Counted from the stretch's first letter, positions 17,446 to 26,969 are shown. The stretch is DNA of 64,000 nt from Fortiea sp. LEGE XX443 (GCF_015206815.1 NZ_JADEXZ010000028.1:1-64000), one strand, 5' to 3'. Notes: generated from the sequence alone by a model not told the origin. Translations and numbers: made by a program.

Positions 17446-18160
17446 TACAGAGTTGATGCGTGCTTTTCAAGTCTTCTTTCACCTCCAGTGACAACTTTCA
17501 TACTACACACAGCATTCAGTCCTGGCAGAAAAAAACCAACTGAAGCTGCATATTAAGTTTGCCCTTTGTCGCAGTTGTACTAACATTTGCAGGTAAATTT
17601 TATTTATCTAAATCATGGAAGAGTGAGCTAGGTCACAACGATGAGTGTTGAAGACAAAGTATACTATTGGACTAATTGTTTTTTCCAATTTAGCAATCAT
17701 AACCATCAGTCACGCAAGTGGCATGGGTCTGTTACAGATTAATTCTTCTTTAACTATTACAGTGTGTACTTAATTAGTATAACCCTCATTTTAAGTATAT
17801 ATACTTAAAATGAGGGTTATAACTTCACTCATTTATAGAAATACAGAAGCGATATGTATTAGGGTGTGACAACAAAATTTCACCTAAAATTCAATCAAAA
17901 ATCTGACTCAATCTTGATGAAGTAACCTTCCTTGTTGTCTATGCGGAGTCTCTAGTGGATATGAATCATAATGGCCGGATTATATTATTGGTTGTGACAA
18001 TTGATGTTATTAATTGCCTAAAATGATGCTGAGTGTGCTATTAAATTACAGAAGAACCTAGAACACCTAAATAATTTATTGGAACTAAATGACAGTAACA
18101 AATGGCGTTTTAGGATATTCGAGAAAATTTTTGTAAAATGCAATTAATAATAAACTAGCC
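17446..18160. other. Long AT-rich spacer between cyaC and an acetyltransferase
   Basis: About 0.7 kb (0.94 kb from the cyaC start) carries no convincing coding frame. Its one notable structure is a 44-bp perfect palindrome at 17778-17821. It presumably contains the divergent promoters of cyaC and the acetyltransferase, but I could not place -10/-35 boxes with confidence. Confidence 0.6.
17778..17821. repeat. 44-bp perfect palindrome
   Basis: The stretch is its own reverse complement over 44 bases, with a centre at TATATA and arms that contain AACCCTCATTTTAAGTATA. There is no loop. It could form a cruciform, act as an operator for a dimeric regulator, or be the remains of a palindromic repeat element. 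Twelve bases of the arm also occur in the terminator at 3448-3482. Confidence 0.85.
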
Positions 18161-18778
18161 TTGACATCCTGGTTTTTTGACTCATCTCACCAACAACCAC
18201 TGACATCAGCCGCTCATCAAGCTTCCAAACGATTCCAAATTCGTGCGGCTACACCTAACGATTTGACTGCTATTGCTCAGATTATTGCCGAAAGCTTTCA
18301 CTCTCAAAATGGTTTCTGGGGATGGGCTTTTCCATTGCTACGTTTGGGTATTTACGAAGACTTCAGAAATCGGTTATCATCACCTGCACCTCATCATATT
18401 TGTTTAGTTGCTGTTGACACTACTACTAGTGGAGCTAATAACTTAGTAGGAGTAGTTGAAGTAGGCTTGCGTTTCCATGAATCATGGAAACAAGATGGCA
18501 AAAGTTTCCTCTATTTGTCTAATTTAGCTGTTGAGCAAAAAAATCGTCGAAATGGTGTGGCTTCAAAGTTATTAATTGCCAGCGAAAAAATCTGCCAGGA
18601 ATGGGGTTTTCAAGACTTATATCTCCATGTTTTAGAAGATAATTATCAGGCACGGCATTTGTATTTCAAGCTAGGTTATAGGATGGATAAAGTAGAATCT
18701 AATTGGAATTTATTTTTTCTTAACCGCTCCCGTCAAATCTTCCTCCGCAAGCACTTGATAGTTAATTCTATTGACTAA
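18161..18778 (+). CDS. GNAT family N-acetyltransferase
   Basis: The 205-residue product has the GNAT fold. It begins with IRAATPNDLTAIAQIIAESF near 27-46 and has beta-4 text FLYLSNLAVEQKNRRNGVAS near 125-144. That stretch contains the acetyl-CoA loop (RRNGVAS), and it is followed by LYLHVLEDNYQARHLYFKLGY near 158-178. The start codon is TTG and there is no ATG in frame above it, because an in-frame stop lies at 18134-18136. The substrate is unknown. It stands alone between two AT-rich spacers. Confidence 0.85.
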   Translation: MTSWFFDSSHQQPLTSAAHQASKRFQIRAATPNDLTAIAQIIAESFHSQNGFWGWAFPLLRLGIYEDFRNRLSSPAPHHICLVAVDTTTSGANNLVGVVEVGLRFHESWKQDGKSFLYLSNLAVEQKNRRNGVASKLLIASEKICQEWGFQDLYLHVLEDNYQARHLYFKLGYRMDKVESNWNLFFLNRSRQIFLRKHLIVNSID

Positions 18779-19362
18779 ATTTTATATTGTTAGTAGACAA
18801 TTATGATGTGGCGATCGCAAGTTAAACTCAAATTCAAATAAACAGATTTTACTCTGTCCACTATAAAATATCTAAGTTTTTTAGCCTCTATTTTGAGAGG
18901 GAAGTCAGTTTTTTATTCATTTCCAAAAACATCTGCAAGGAAATCAAGCTAGATAGTATTCCATATTTTGAATCTAAGTAAAGTTATCTTTACACAAATC
19001 ATAGATAAAATGTATTTGTTATATTTTCTACTGTGGAAAATAATTTTATGTTTTTTACTTATTATTTGAATAATGAGGAGTCCTCAATATAAAATATCCA
19101 GTATGATGAAGCCATCGGTGAAATTACGTTAAATCAAAAAGTACCTCATAAGAACTTTGTATTTAATTTATTCATCTTTATAAAAACTTTAATTTTTTTA
19201 CAGTTTAGTTAGAAGACAAAATCAGCTAAATCTCATAAAATATGATTACCTAATTACTGAGTGACATCTAATTCATCTCCATTATTAAATTGAGCAATAA
19301 ATCCTTGAGAATTAAGAAAACAAAAAAATCTAATTTGATTTAATACCAAGTTACTGCTTGAC
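18779..19362. other. AT-rich spacer, 584 bp
   Basis: No ORF or RNA signature is visible. It contains a single HIP1 octamer near 18811 and several A/T runs. I see nothing else in it. Confidence 0.5.
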
Positions 19363-19956
19363 GTGCATAAAACTACCAAATTATTAAAAAGTTTTAAAAA
19401 CATGGATAGCGAAAAGCGCATACGCTATCAAAACTCTATGGTATCAACTTATTACCCCGACACCAGTTTTCTTGACCATCTTGTCATGCCAGATGGAACT
19501 GAGCAATCATGCGACGCAGAAACCCTGACAAATTTGCACAGTGGAAAGGTTTTCATTATTAATAGTCGGAAGCGTAATGGGTTAATACTCTTTAAACGCT
19601 ACCACGCAGAGTTTGCTGGGCCAGGAGCAGCTGTTGGTGGGGATTATGATAGTGATTGCCAGATAGCTATGCGTGTCGGCAATTTATCTTTGTTAATTCC
19701 TGAATCATATGAGGAGCGCCAGAAAGCTTACTTGATTCGACGACAATGGATTCGGTTGATCAAACAAATTACCGAAAACTCAGTTCCTCAACAACGAGTT
19801 CAGAAGATTTTAGATCAGTTTGAACAGTATTTTACATCAGAAATGGTGGCTGATTTACCTGATGCAGCCTTTGCACTTTTAGTGGGCGTATTGCCACAAA
19901 CTGTAGGGATAGTACGTCGTTCGGGTAGTGAAGTTGATGGCAAATTTAATTCCTAG
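19363..19956 (+). CDS. Hypothetical protein (197 aa)
   Basis: I do not recognise this gene. It encodes a soluble protein without a signal peptide. It starts with a basic stretch, then contains a GTEQSCDAE segment and the glycine-rich AGPGAAVGGDYDSDCQIAMR near 86-105. A helical C-terminal half follows. The tail VLPQTVGIVRRSGSEVDGKF is not a membrane anchor. The listed start is GTG; an ATG at 19402 would give 184 residues. It lies 85 bp from, and converges with, the Wzc-like gene. It looks like a real coding region. Confidence 0.6.
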   Translation: MHKTTKLLKSFKNMDSEKRIRYQNSMVSTYYPDTSFLDHLVMPDGTEQSCDAETLTNLHSGKVFIINSRKRNGLILFKRYHAEFAGPGAAVGGDYDSDCQIAMRVGNLSLLIPESYEERQKAYLIRRQWIRLIKQITENSVPQQRVQKILDQFEQYFTSEMVADLPDAAFALLVGVLPQTVGIVRRSGSEVDGKFNS

Positions 19957-20041
19957 CTATCATGAACTGCATATACTAAAGCACAAGGGGATAGAAGTTT
20001 AAGGAAATAGAGGTTCTCTTCACCTACACCCCTATTACTTC

Positions 20042-22234
20042 TTAGTTGTAATTGTTATTCACAGTCGCTGAAACTTGGTCAGATTCTTCAACAATGGCCG
20101 ATTCTGCCTCGGATGAAGGCGTTGGTAAAGGTTTCGCAGTCTGTAGTGCAGCAACCTCAATATCAGCACCATTAATAATAACGCCCAGTAATCCCAATTC
20201 AGCTTCCATTAATTGGTCAATCGCTTCACCTAACATATTCTCTTGTGTATAGTTTGGTCGTGCCACCAGCACGATGCCATCACTGTATGGTTGAATCAAT
20301 AAAGGATCGTTGGAGTAACTTAAAGGATTTGTATCTAAAATTACTAAATCATAGCGCTCACGAGCATCTTCCATCAGCCGCCGCATTTCGCTAGATTCAA
20401 TAATAGCTGCTGATTGGCGCACAGGGCCAGGGCTAGGAATAATGTATAAATTTTCTATATCAGGAACTAAGCGGATACATTCACTCAAGCTGGCATAATA
20501 ACGCAGGGGTTCGATAGTGGCTTCGGAGTCGGGAGTGACTTTTAAAGATGCAGCTTGCGAAGGCGATCGCAAATCGGTTTCAATAATTAAGGTACGTTTG
20601 CCAGCACGAGCGCAAGCTATACCCAAGTTGTAAGCACTCACTGTTTTTCCTTCTTGAGCGCCAGTACTAGCAATTAGCAGTATTTTTAAATCCTTACCTC
20701 CAAGACGACGTAAATTACTGCGGAACTTTTCATAAAACTCTAAATAAGGCGAATCTGGGGAAAATACCACTGGGACTGATCCGGGAGATAAATCATCCAC
20801 TGGCATTAAAGGCAATTCACCCAGTAACACCACTTCTCTTTGTTTCAAGCTGTCGCGGATATCTTCTTTGGTTTTGAAAGTACCTTCTAGGGAGCCTAAC
20901 AAAAATATCACCCCACCCCCAACTAAAAAGCCTAAGAAACCACCAACTCCCAACGTGACTGGTACACTCTTCGGTTTTGTGGGTTCAGCAAGAACGGTAG
21001 GGACACGGGCAATAGTCAAACTACTAACAGTTTCTGCCTCTGCGGTTTTAGAGTCTGTTAATTTGGCTTGCATCTGGTCAAAAACAGCTTTTTTGAGAGC
21101 TACTTCCTGTTCTAAACGCGATCGCTCTAGTTGTTTGTTGGGTATTACAGAATACTCCTGCCGTAATCGAGCCTCTTCGCGGATTTGCTGTGCTAATTGT
21201 TGTTGCAGCGTTTCCCGTTGAGTTTGCAAAGTTACCATTTGATTCGCTAACCCTTGTCGTGCTGGATCTAAGTTGCTTTGAGCGCGGATACCGGAAATAT
21301 TCCCAGCTAGAGGTGCTGCTGTACCACCACCGCCGATGACTTCGTTAGCACGCTGTTGGATTAATTCCTCTGCTGCTTCTTTTTGGCGCTGCAACTGAAT
21401 CATTGTTGGGTGTTCAGGTCGCAAATCTTTACGCAGTAAAGCGATTTGCGATTCTGCTTGATACAGTTGCGATCGCAAGTTACCCAAAATAGGATCAGCA
21501 CTCAAAGCAGCAGAAACATAAGCTTTATCAACATCTAAACCCAACTTTGACTGCAAACTACGAATTTGGGCATCAATCCCGGCAACAGTTAACTGAATTT
21601 GCCGTTGCTGGTTTTGGCTATTAGTCACGGCTGCCAATAGACTACCATTCTCTGCTGATAGTATTGCTGGTCGCTCGCGGCGATCGTACTGTTCCAGCCT
21701 TTTTTCTGCTGTTTGCAACTCAAACCGAGCTTCGGGCAAGCGTTCTTCAATTTTTTGAATAATTGCTTTTAATCTTCCCGTATTAATTTCGCTACTCAGC
21801 TTAATCATTGCTTGCATCAATTCCTGAAGCACTTCTTGTCCACGCTTAGGATCAGTATCTTTATACTTCAGATCAATAACTGTGGATGCAACTTCTCCTA
21901 CCTTGGGTTTTTCTGGCAATTTCAGCGCAACATTTGTACCAATGGTTTTTGGCTTAACATTAACTTTGGTTGCTACAGCTTCAATAATCTGATCTGAAAG
22001 CAAAGCAGCCTGACTTAATTCCTGTCCTTGTTGCTGAATTTCATTGCCAGTAATCGAGAATGAAACCGGTGGACGATTATAAGTTAGTGCGCCGTCTGCT
22101 ATGTAGTTAATTGGTGGATCTGGCTGTACAGCCACCACCGTCGAGCCTGCGACAACTAAAGCAAAACTAGCGAGTCCAATCCACTTGTACTTCTCGAATG
22201 CAATCAGATAGCGCTTAACAATTGGTGGGGTCAT
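20042..22234 (-). CDS. Wzc-like polysaccharide co-polymerase with C-terminal tyrosine kinase domain
   Basis: Proteins of this type set chain length and drive export of capsular or exopolysaccharide. The 730-residue product has an N-terminal membrane helix (about 17-34), a long periplasmic coiled-coil region (about 150-405) and a second helix (about 425-446). A BY-kinase-like domain follows, with Walker A TGAQEGKT at 524-531, Walker A' IETDLRSP at 551-558 and Walker B YDLVILDTNP near 630. The C-terminal tail has only one Tyr, not the usual Tyr cluster. It is the last gene of the minus-strand envelope operon, after the Wza-like gene. Confidence 0.88.
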   Translation of the reverse strand: MTPPIVKRYLIAFEKYKWIGLASFALVVAGSTVVAVQPDPPINYIADGALTYNRPPVSFSITGNEIQQQGQELSQAALLSDQIIEAVATKVNVKPKTIGTNVALKLPEKPKVGEVASTVIDLKYKDTDPKRGQEVLQELMQAMIKLSSEINTGRLKAIIQKIEERLPEARFELQTAEKRLEQYDRRERPAILSAENGSLLAAVTNSQNQQRQIQLTVAGIDAQIRSLQSKLGLDVDKAYVSAALSADPILGNLRSQLYQAESQIALLRKDLRPEHPTMIQLQRQKEAAEELIQQRANEVIGGGGTAAPLAGNISGIRAQSNLDPARQGLANQMVTLQTQRETLQQQLAQQIREEARLRQEYSVIPNKQLERSRLEQEVALKKAVFDQMQAKLTDSKTAEAETVSSLTIARVPTVLAEPTKPKSVPVTLGVGGFLGFLVGGGVIFLLGSLEGTFKTKEDIRDSLKQREVVLLGELPLMPVDDLSPGSVPVVFSPDSPYLEFYEKFRSNLRRLGGKDLKILLIASTGAQEGKTVSAYNLGIACARAGKRTLIIETDLRSPSQAASLKVTPDSEATIEPLRYYASLSECIRLVPDIENLYIIPSPGPVRQSAAIIESSEMRRLMEDARERYDLVILDTNPLSYSNDPLLIQPYSDGIVLVARPNYTQENMLGEAIDQLMEAELGLLGVIINGADIEVAALQTAKPLPTPSSEAESAIVEESDQVSATVNNNYN

Positions 22235-22345
22235 AGCAGAGGCATATAGAAATAAGCAAGAAAATGCTGGTTAATAGTCGATGGTCAATGGTATTCTATG
22301 TCTTGTGTTGGTGTCACCAAGCTAAACAGATGAAACATACTAATT

Positions 22346-23749
22346 TTAATTGTCACCAAACAGTTGAAAGAAGCGGATAAAACTTTGAACATCAAAGAAT
22401 GGTCTAGTAATTGTACTAAAGATATTAGTGATTCTGGTAATTAGGTTACGACCGACAACGATAACATCGTTATCTTGCAGAGCTACATTTTGAGATATAT
22501 CACCGGAAAGTGCTTTTTTAGCATCCAGTTTTTGCGTAACTGCTCGACCTCGTTCCGGGTCGAATCGAATTAAGGCAATATCTCTGAGGTTAGCTGTATC
22601 TAAATTAATCCCTCCTAAAGCATCTACAAAAGTACTGCCGTTAGGTAGGGTTTGCGTCACAAGTCCACCTGCGGCATAGTTTAACAACCGGACTCGAATC
22701 TGCGGTACAGCCAAGGATGAACGCGCAATTAAATTGCGATCGTAACTATTATCATTGCCCACTTCCCGACGCGGCACAATCACTGCATCACCATCTTGCA
22801 AGCGCAAATTCGGGACTGTACCACCATTTTGCAATGCTCCATACAAGTCAATATCTTGAGAAATTACAGAACCATCCATTAATTTCCGGCGCACTTGTAC
22901 TTGTCGTAGGTCAGCATTCATGGTGGAACCACCAGCTATCAGTAAAGCATCAGCGACCCTAGGTGTCGCAGACCCGACAGGATAAATCCCTGGGCGAAAC
23001 ACTTCCCCGCTAATAGTAACTTGTACAGGTCGTGGTGAGAATAGAGATACCGAGATCATCGGATCAACTACCACACGACTTAAACTTAAGCGAATTTTTT
23101 CTTGGGCTTCTGCCAAACTCAAACCTTGTATGGATAATATTCCCACTTGTGGCACTACAATATTACCTTCGGGACTAATTTGAGCTTGAAAACTCAAATC
23201 AGGACGTAGACCCGTCAAGGACAACACAACTACAGGATTAATTACATAACGATTAAATAACAAGCGAATTTTTTCTTGGGCTTCTTGCAAAGTTAAGCCT
23301 TGTAATGACACTGTACCTAGCAGTGGCACCACAATATTACCTTCTGGATTGATTGAGGCTTGAAAACTCAAATCTGGGAAGCGTTGAACTACAACGCTAA
23401 TGGAGTCTCCAGTACCTAAGCGGTAAGCACCTGAAGAACGTTGAAACACAACATTAATTACATCTCCAGACCCTAAAAGGTAACGGTTAAGTTGGGAAGA
23501 AACTTCGCCGCTTTCACTTGCCGGTGCAACGTCAGCATTTGGCGGTGGAGAGGGAGGTTGTAGTGGTGATTGTTCTTCGACTGGATTTGTTGGCGGCTGC
23601 GCCGGAAATTGCCCTGGCGATGTCTCTAGAGATGGTAAAGGTTGAGCAAGAACAGGCTTAACAGTGTTTGTGAGGAAAACACCTGCCTGAAAACTCACAA
23701 AACATAGAGTGCTGAATGCACGCACATAAGGATGGGAAGCTATGAACAT
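22346..23749 (-). CDS. Wza-like polysaccharide export protein with duplicated export domain
   Basis: Wza-type proteins form the outer-membrane channel for exopolysaccharide. The 467-residue product has an N-terminal hydrophobic signal (about 9-30) and a Pro-rich segment. It then has the poly-export domain and SLBB-like domains, with VTISGEVFRPGIYPVG near 244-259. The export region is duplicated: the 58-residue block at 125-182 is repeated at 183-240, and both begin PDLSFQA.I.PEGNIVVP. Upstream GSGDVINVVFQR is also echoed as GTGDSISVVVQR. It is encoded next to the Wzc-like gene with a gap of about 110 bp. Confidence 0.87.
   Translation of the reverse strand: MFIASHPYVRAFSTLCFVSFQAGVFLTNTVKPVLAQPLPSLETSPGQFPAQPPTNPVEEQSPLQPPSPPPNADVAPASESGEVSSQLNRYLLGSGDVINVVFQRSSGAYRLGTGDSISVVVQRFPDLSFQASINPEGNIVVPLLGTVSLQGLTLQEAQEKIRLLFNRYVINPVVVLSLTGLRPDLSFQAQISPEGNIVVPQVGILSIQGLSLAEAQEKIRLSLSRVVVDPMISVSLFSPRPVQVTISGEVFRPGIYPVGSATPRVADALLIAGGSTMNADLRQVQVRRKLMDGSVISQDIDLYGALQNGGTVPNLRLQDGDAVIVPRREVGNDNSYDRNLIARSSLAVPQIRVRLLNYAAGGLVTQTLPNGSTFVDALGGINLDTANLRDIALIRFDPERGRAVTQKLDAKKALSGDISQNVALQDNDVIVVGRNLITRITNIFSTITRPFFDVQSFIRFFQLFGDN
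23030..23377. repeat. Tandem 174-bp duplication in the Wza-like gene
   Basis: Two 58-codon units (minus strand 23377-23204 and 23203-23030) encode very similar poly-export modules. The DNA copies share runs such as ttgaaaactcaaatc near 23197 and 23370. Confidence 0.75.
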
Positions 23750-23957
23750 CGGTGCAGTATAGCCCTATTGAGAATTGGTTCTGCCGAGTCGTTATTTTAC
23801 TCTGGAAATAACTTTTATGTCTCTTTTGACTAGCAGAATTGATGATAGAAAAGAATGAAAATTTTTACTTTTCCATTCAACGAAATTGTTTTAACAAAAC
23901 TAGCGGTGTCTGGAAACCGCTAGTTGATTCTGTTAAACATGTGTACTCATAAACTTG

Positions 23958-24680
23958 CTATAAATAATTTGCCATCAATGCAGTTTGCACCCTTTCACCT
24001 AAAGACTGGGCTAAAGACCTAGTAGTTTCCACTTCGCCCAAAGGCTCCATTGGTATCAGAATACTCACAGCTACCCAAGGAATACGATGTTTTTGCAATT
24101 GTGCTGATTGATCTAAGAAAAACCAGTGTAAAGGTGATGGGTCTCCACCACTGCGAAAAGCATACCATTGCAAGACAGCAAAGGTATCTTGTGGTGTAGA
24201 AACACGAAAAAATCTAGCTTTTACTAGAGCTTCCGGGTTTAAACTAGAATTTTGAGACTGTTTCACCTTAAATTCTACAGAGCGATATTGAGCAGTATCC
24301 CATTTTCCCCAGCGCAATTTCCCCCAGCCATTAATCTCCGTCCATTCCACTTCAGGTTGATCCTTCGGCCCGTTTTGTGGCAGTAGTAGCAATATAACCT
24401 GGGTTTGTGAACTTGCTTGTTTAATAATCTGCAACGACCATTTACCGTCGCCAACTTGTTGTTCGGTTTGTTCAACAGTTTGCCAACCAGGAATGGTTAT
24501 GCCAGTTTTACGTATTTTTCTTAATTCTCGCAGGGTGGTGACAGGTGGTGGCTGTTTCCATTCCCAACGTCCTGTGAAGTATCCGGAAACTCCTCCTATT
24601 GCCAATAGCACTAGTAATAATACAAGCACTACTATATACGTTAGCTGTTTTTCTTTGAGAACCTTAAATAAGGAAATCAT
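23958..24680 (-). CDS. Cyanoexosortase-associated protein
   Basis: Proteins of this kind are encoded beside cyanobacterial exosortases and have an unknown accessory role. I take it for the B-type associated protein from memory of its text (TVEQTEQQVGDGKWSLQ, QNGPKDQPEVEWTEINGWG, SILIPMEPLG). The 240-residue product (ATG at 24680) has one N-terminal membrane helix (about 15-33) with the rest probably periplasmic. It is separated from the exosortase gene by two inserted genes. The alternate start at 24695 (GTG) is less likely. Confidence in the family is good, in the A/B type moderate. Confidence 0.78.
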   Translation of the reverse strand: MISLFKVLKEKQLTYIVVLVLLLVLLAIGGVSGYFTGRWEWKQPPPVTTLRELRKIRKTGITIPGWQTVEQTEQQVGDGKWSLQIIKQASSQTQVILLLLPQNGPKDQPEVEWTEINGWGKLRWGKWDTAQYRSVEFKVKQSQNSSLNPEALVKARFFRVSTPQDTFAVLQWYAFRSGGDPSPLHWFFLDQSAQLQKHRIPWVAVSILIPMEPLGEVETTRSLAQSLGERVQTALMANYL

Positions 24681-24832
24681 CAGTAAAATTTGCACTATTT
24701 ACGCAAAATTTTACTTAAAAAATGGCACTCTGAGTTCAGTAAAAGTAGCAGTCTCTAATGATGGGGTTGTAGAGAAGAATAGACTGAAATTGCTGGCAAA
24801 GCTATACAGTGCCAGTGTTTGAAGTTGATTTA

Positions 24833-26947
24833 TTACCTGAGATGAGCAGCGCCAGAATTAGCAAAATGGTCAAGGAGTTCGCGGTGCAGGAAGCGGTAAC
24901 GCCCACCGACACGCAAGAGTAAGCGCCGTTCAACGCAGTAGTTGAGGAATTGGGCAACATTCCAGGGGATAGCACCACTTTGCCAAAGAACGAGGCGCAG
25001 GGAAAAGTGCTGTATACAAGCAAGCCCACCACCGGCAACAAAACCGAACCACAGAGCCATAAATAGCCCTGGCAGCAAATACTGGGGATAATTGCGAAAC
25101 AAAATCCCTGGTAAATTTAGCCAGTCATGCTTTTCTGCTAGTCTACTAGCTACTAAAACCGCCATCATCCAAATTACGCAGAGGGGATAACTCAAGGCTG
25201 TTGTCCATAGCATACTCTTTAATGAGTTCCAGATGCCTTGGTTGGGGAGCGATCGCATCTTTAATTCTTCCTTTAGCCCGACGAAAATCAGCCCCAAAAT
25301 TAGCCTGTTAATCAGCCCGAAAATCAGCCCCAAAATCAGCCCCAAAATCAGTCCCAAAATCAACCATCCAATCAGCCCGGAAATCAGCCATCCAATCAGC
25401 CCCCAAATTAGCCCTTCAATCAGCCCGGAAATCAGGTTTTTTCTAATCAAAGGGGAAATCAACTCATCGCGGAAATATTTTAAAAATTTTCGGCTCGCGT
25501 AGCGAAATATGGGAATTTGAAATGCTTCTATAGGTTGAATCAAATCTAGCGGCTTGAAAATCAGCCCGGAAATCAGCCCCAAAATCAGCCCGGAAATCAG
25601 CCCCCAAATTAGCCCGGAAATCAGCTCGTGAATCAGCTCGTGAATCAGCCCCAAAATCAGCCCGAAAATCAGCCCGGAAATCAGCCCCAAAATCAGCCAA
25701 TATCGTCGCCGTAAATGTTTAGACTCAATCCAACTCGGCTGCATTTGCTCAATTAGCAACTCTACTGTGTTGTTATCTTGCAACCGCTTTGCTATCCAAC
25801 TTAAAGTGCGGCGTGTTTGTTGCCAACCGGGTTCTGCTTCTACTGTTTTATACGCCCATTTGCCCCTTTCCTTGTCTTGGCGGCGTTCTTGCTCACGGGT
25901 ATCTCTCGACAACTGGCGGTCAATATACTTCTCTAATAAGTCTGCTTTGTTGCTAATTGGCTGTTCTGGGTCATACACATCGACCACCAGCTTAATGAAC
26001 AACGGCACACGCAACAAACCCGGCTCGTTCTCTGAAGTTGGTTCTAGCAAATTGATTAAATTTGGATTTCCCTCAATCACTGACCATAATTCTGAACGAT
26101 TCAGGCTATGGAGATAATCTTGAATTTGGTAGTCAGTTAAAGGCTGGAGACAAACTGCGCCTCTAAAGGTTTTTAGCTTGAGGTTAACCGCCTCAAATTC
26201 TTTAATCCGACAACAAACTACAACATAAGGATAATGACGGGCAAATTTATTCAGCTTGATAGTACATTTCTTTTGTCTTTCTAGCCCCAATTCATCTAAC
26301 CCATCCAACAAAGGTAATAACACCCTTTGTTCTAGCCAACCCTCATAAATTTTATATTTGGGGTCTCCCCCGTGTAGTTCATAAAGTTGTTCAATTAACC
26401 ATTGTTCAATGCTTTGGTTATCATCACGCCAAGTAGAAAGCTCAAATAATACAGGGATGACAGTTTTGGGATTTTGCCGCGCCCCCCACACCAACTGCTC
26501 GGCTAAACCCAACAGTGCTGTAGTTTTCCCTGCTCCTGGCGCACCTAAAATCAGCAATTTACCTTGAATGTCATCTCTTTCAAATATCTCAATCAGCAGT
26601 TTATTGGCATCTATAGTTCCATAATCTTGACCATTAATCTGCAAACTTCGACTTACCCAAGATAACTGTTCAGCAAAAGAGACATTCATGGCAATTCGCT
26701 GCTTTCCCAAAGTATCAGTCAAGCGTAGACGAATATCAGGTAACTGTTTTTCTTTGAGTAATCGTTGTCCCCAGTCCCAATTAACTTGCGGTGGCTGTGG
26801 TTTGCTAAACATCCGCAAGATAATGTTATTGATTGTGACTTGGTTAGCTTGACTATTTTGAAAGCTAACCGCGTCCCGGCTTGCCTGTGTCTGCTGAACT
26901 TCACTATTTTGCAGTGAGCTATCGCCAATACCCTGATTCTGCTCCAT
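24833..26947 (-). CDS. NACHT-domain NTPase with tandem-repeat membrane domain
   Basis: The 704-residue protein is a STAND/NACHT ATPase. Residue positions below count from the GTG at 26950; starting at the ATG at 26947 shifts them by one. It has a Gln/Asn-rich N-terminus (to about 45), Walker A GAPGAGKTT at about 136-144 and Walker B LLPLLDGLDE at about 211-220. A membrane region follows, made of repeated GLI/LI-G units in two blocks (418-465 and 506-566) with a soluble linker between. The last 60 residues (WNVAQFLNYCVERRLLLRVG, then RFLHRELLDHF) are the C-terminal part common in cyanobacterial NACHT proteins. NACHT proteins in bacteria are known in anti-phage conflict; a role here is inferred. 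It follows the 147-aa gene by about 20 bp. Confidence 0.85.
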   Translation of the reverse strand: MEQNQGIGDSSLQNSEVQQTQASRDAVSFQNSQANQVTINNIILRMFSKPQPPQVNWDWGQRLLKEKQLPDIRLRLTDTLGKQRIAMNVSFAEQLSWVSRSLQINGQDYGTIDANKLLIEIFERDDIQGKLLILGAPGAGKTTALLGLAEQLVWGARQNPKTVIPVLFELSTWRDDNQSIEQWLIEQLYELHGGDPKYKIYEGWLEQRVLLPLLDGLDELGLERQKKCTIKLNKFARHYPYVVVCCRIKEFEAVNLKLKTFRGAVCLQPLTDYQIQDYLHSLNRSELWSVIEGNPNLINLLEPTSENEPGLLRVPLFIKLVVDVYDPEQPISNKADLLEKYIDRQLSRDTREQERRQDKERGKWAYKTVEAEPGWQQTRRTLSWIAKRLQDNNTVELLIEQMQPSWIESKHLRRRYWLILGLISGLIFGLILGLIHELIHELISGLIWGLISGLILGLISGLIFKPLDLIQPIEAFQIPIFRYASRKFLKYFRDELISPLIRKNLISGLIEGLIWGLIGWLISGLIGWLILGLILGLILGLIFGLINRLILGLIFVGLKEELKMRSLPNQGIWNSLKSMLWTTALSYPLCVIWMMAVLVASRLAEKHDWLNLPGILFRNYPQYLLPGLFMALWFGFVAGGGLACIQHFSLRLVLWQSGAIPWNVAQFLNYCVERRLLLRVGGRYRFLHRELLDHFANSGAAHLR
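25253..25437. repeat. Tandem 12-bp repeats encoding GLI units, block 2
   Basis: Plus-strand units close to aaaatcagcccg repeat with small changes and encode Gly-Leu-Ile-x on the minus strand in the NACHT gene. The regular phase keeps the reading frame. Copy number is likely variable by slippage. Confidence 0.75.
25556..25699. repeat. Tandem 12-bp repeats encoding GLI units, block 1
   Basis: This is the same 12-bp unit family as block 2, separated from it by about 120 bp of unique coding sequence. It encodes LISGLI/LILGLI/LIHELI units. Confidence 0.75.
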
Positions 26948-26969
26948 CACCCATAATCAATAAGAGTCT

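Noticed and set aside
24802-25041. Alternative-frame ORF at the NACHT 3' end
   Set aside because: It overlaps the conserved C-terminal NACHT segment in another frame and has no support.
25233-25502. Plus-strand ORF antisense to the NACHT gene rich in ISP repeats
   Set aside because: It is a shadow of the 12-bp repeat in the opposite strand; the NACHT frame has full domain support.
25253-25699. Possible CRISPR array
   Set aside because: Units are only 12 bp with no spacers of constant length, and they lie inside a protein-coding frame.
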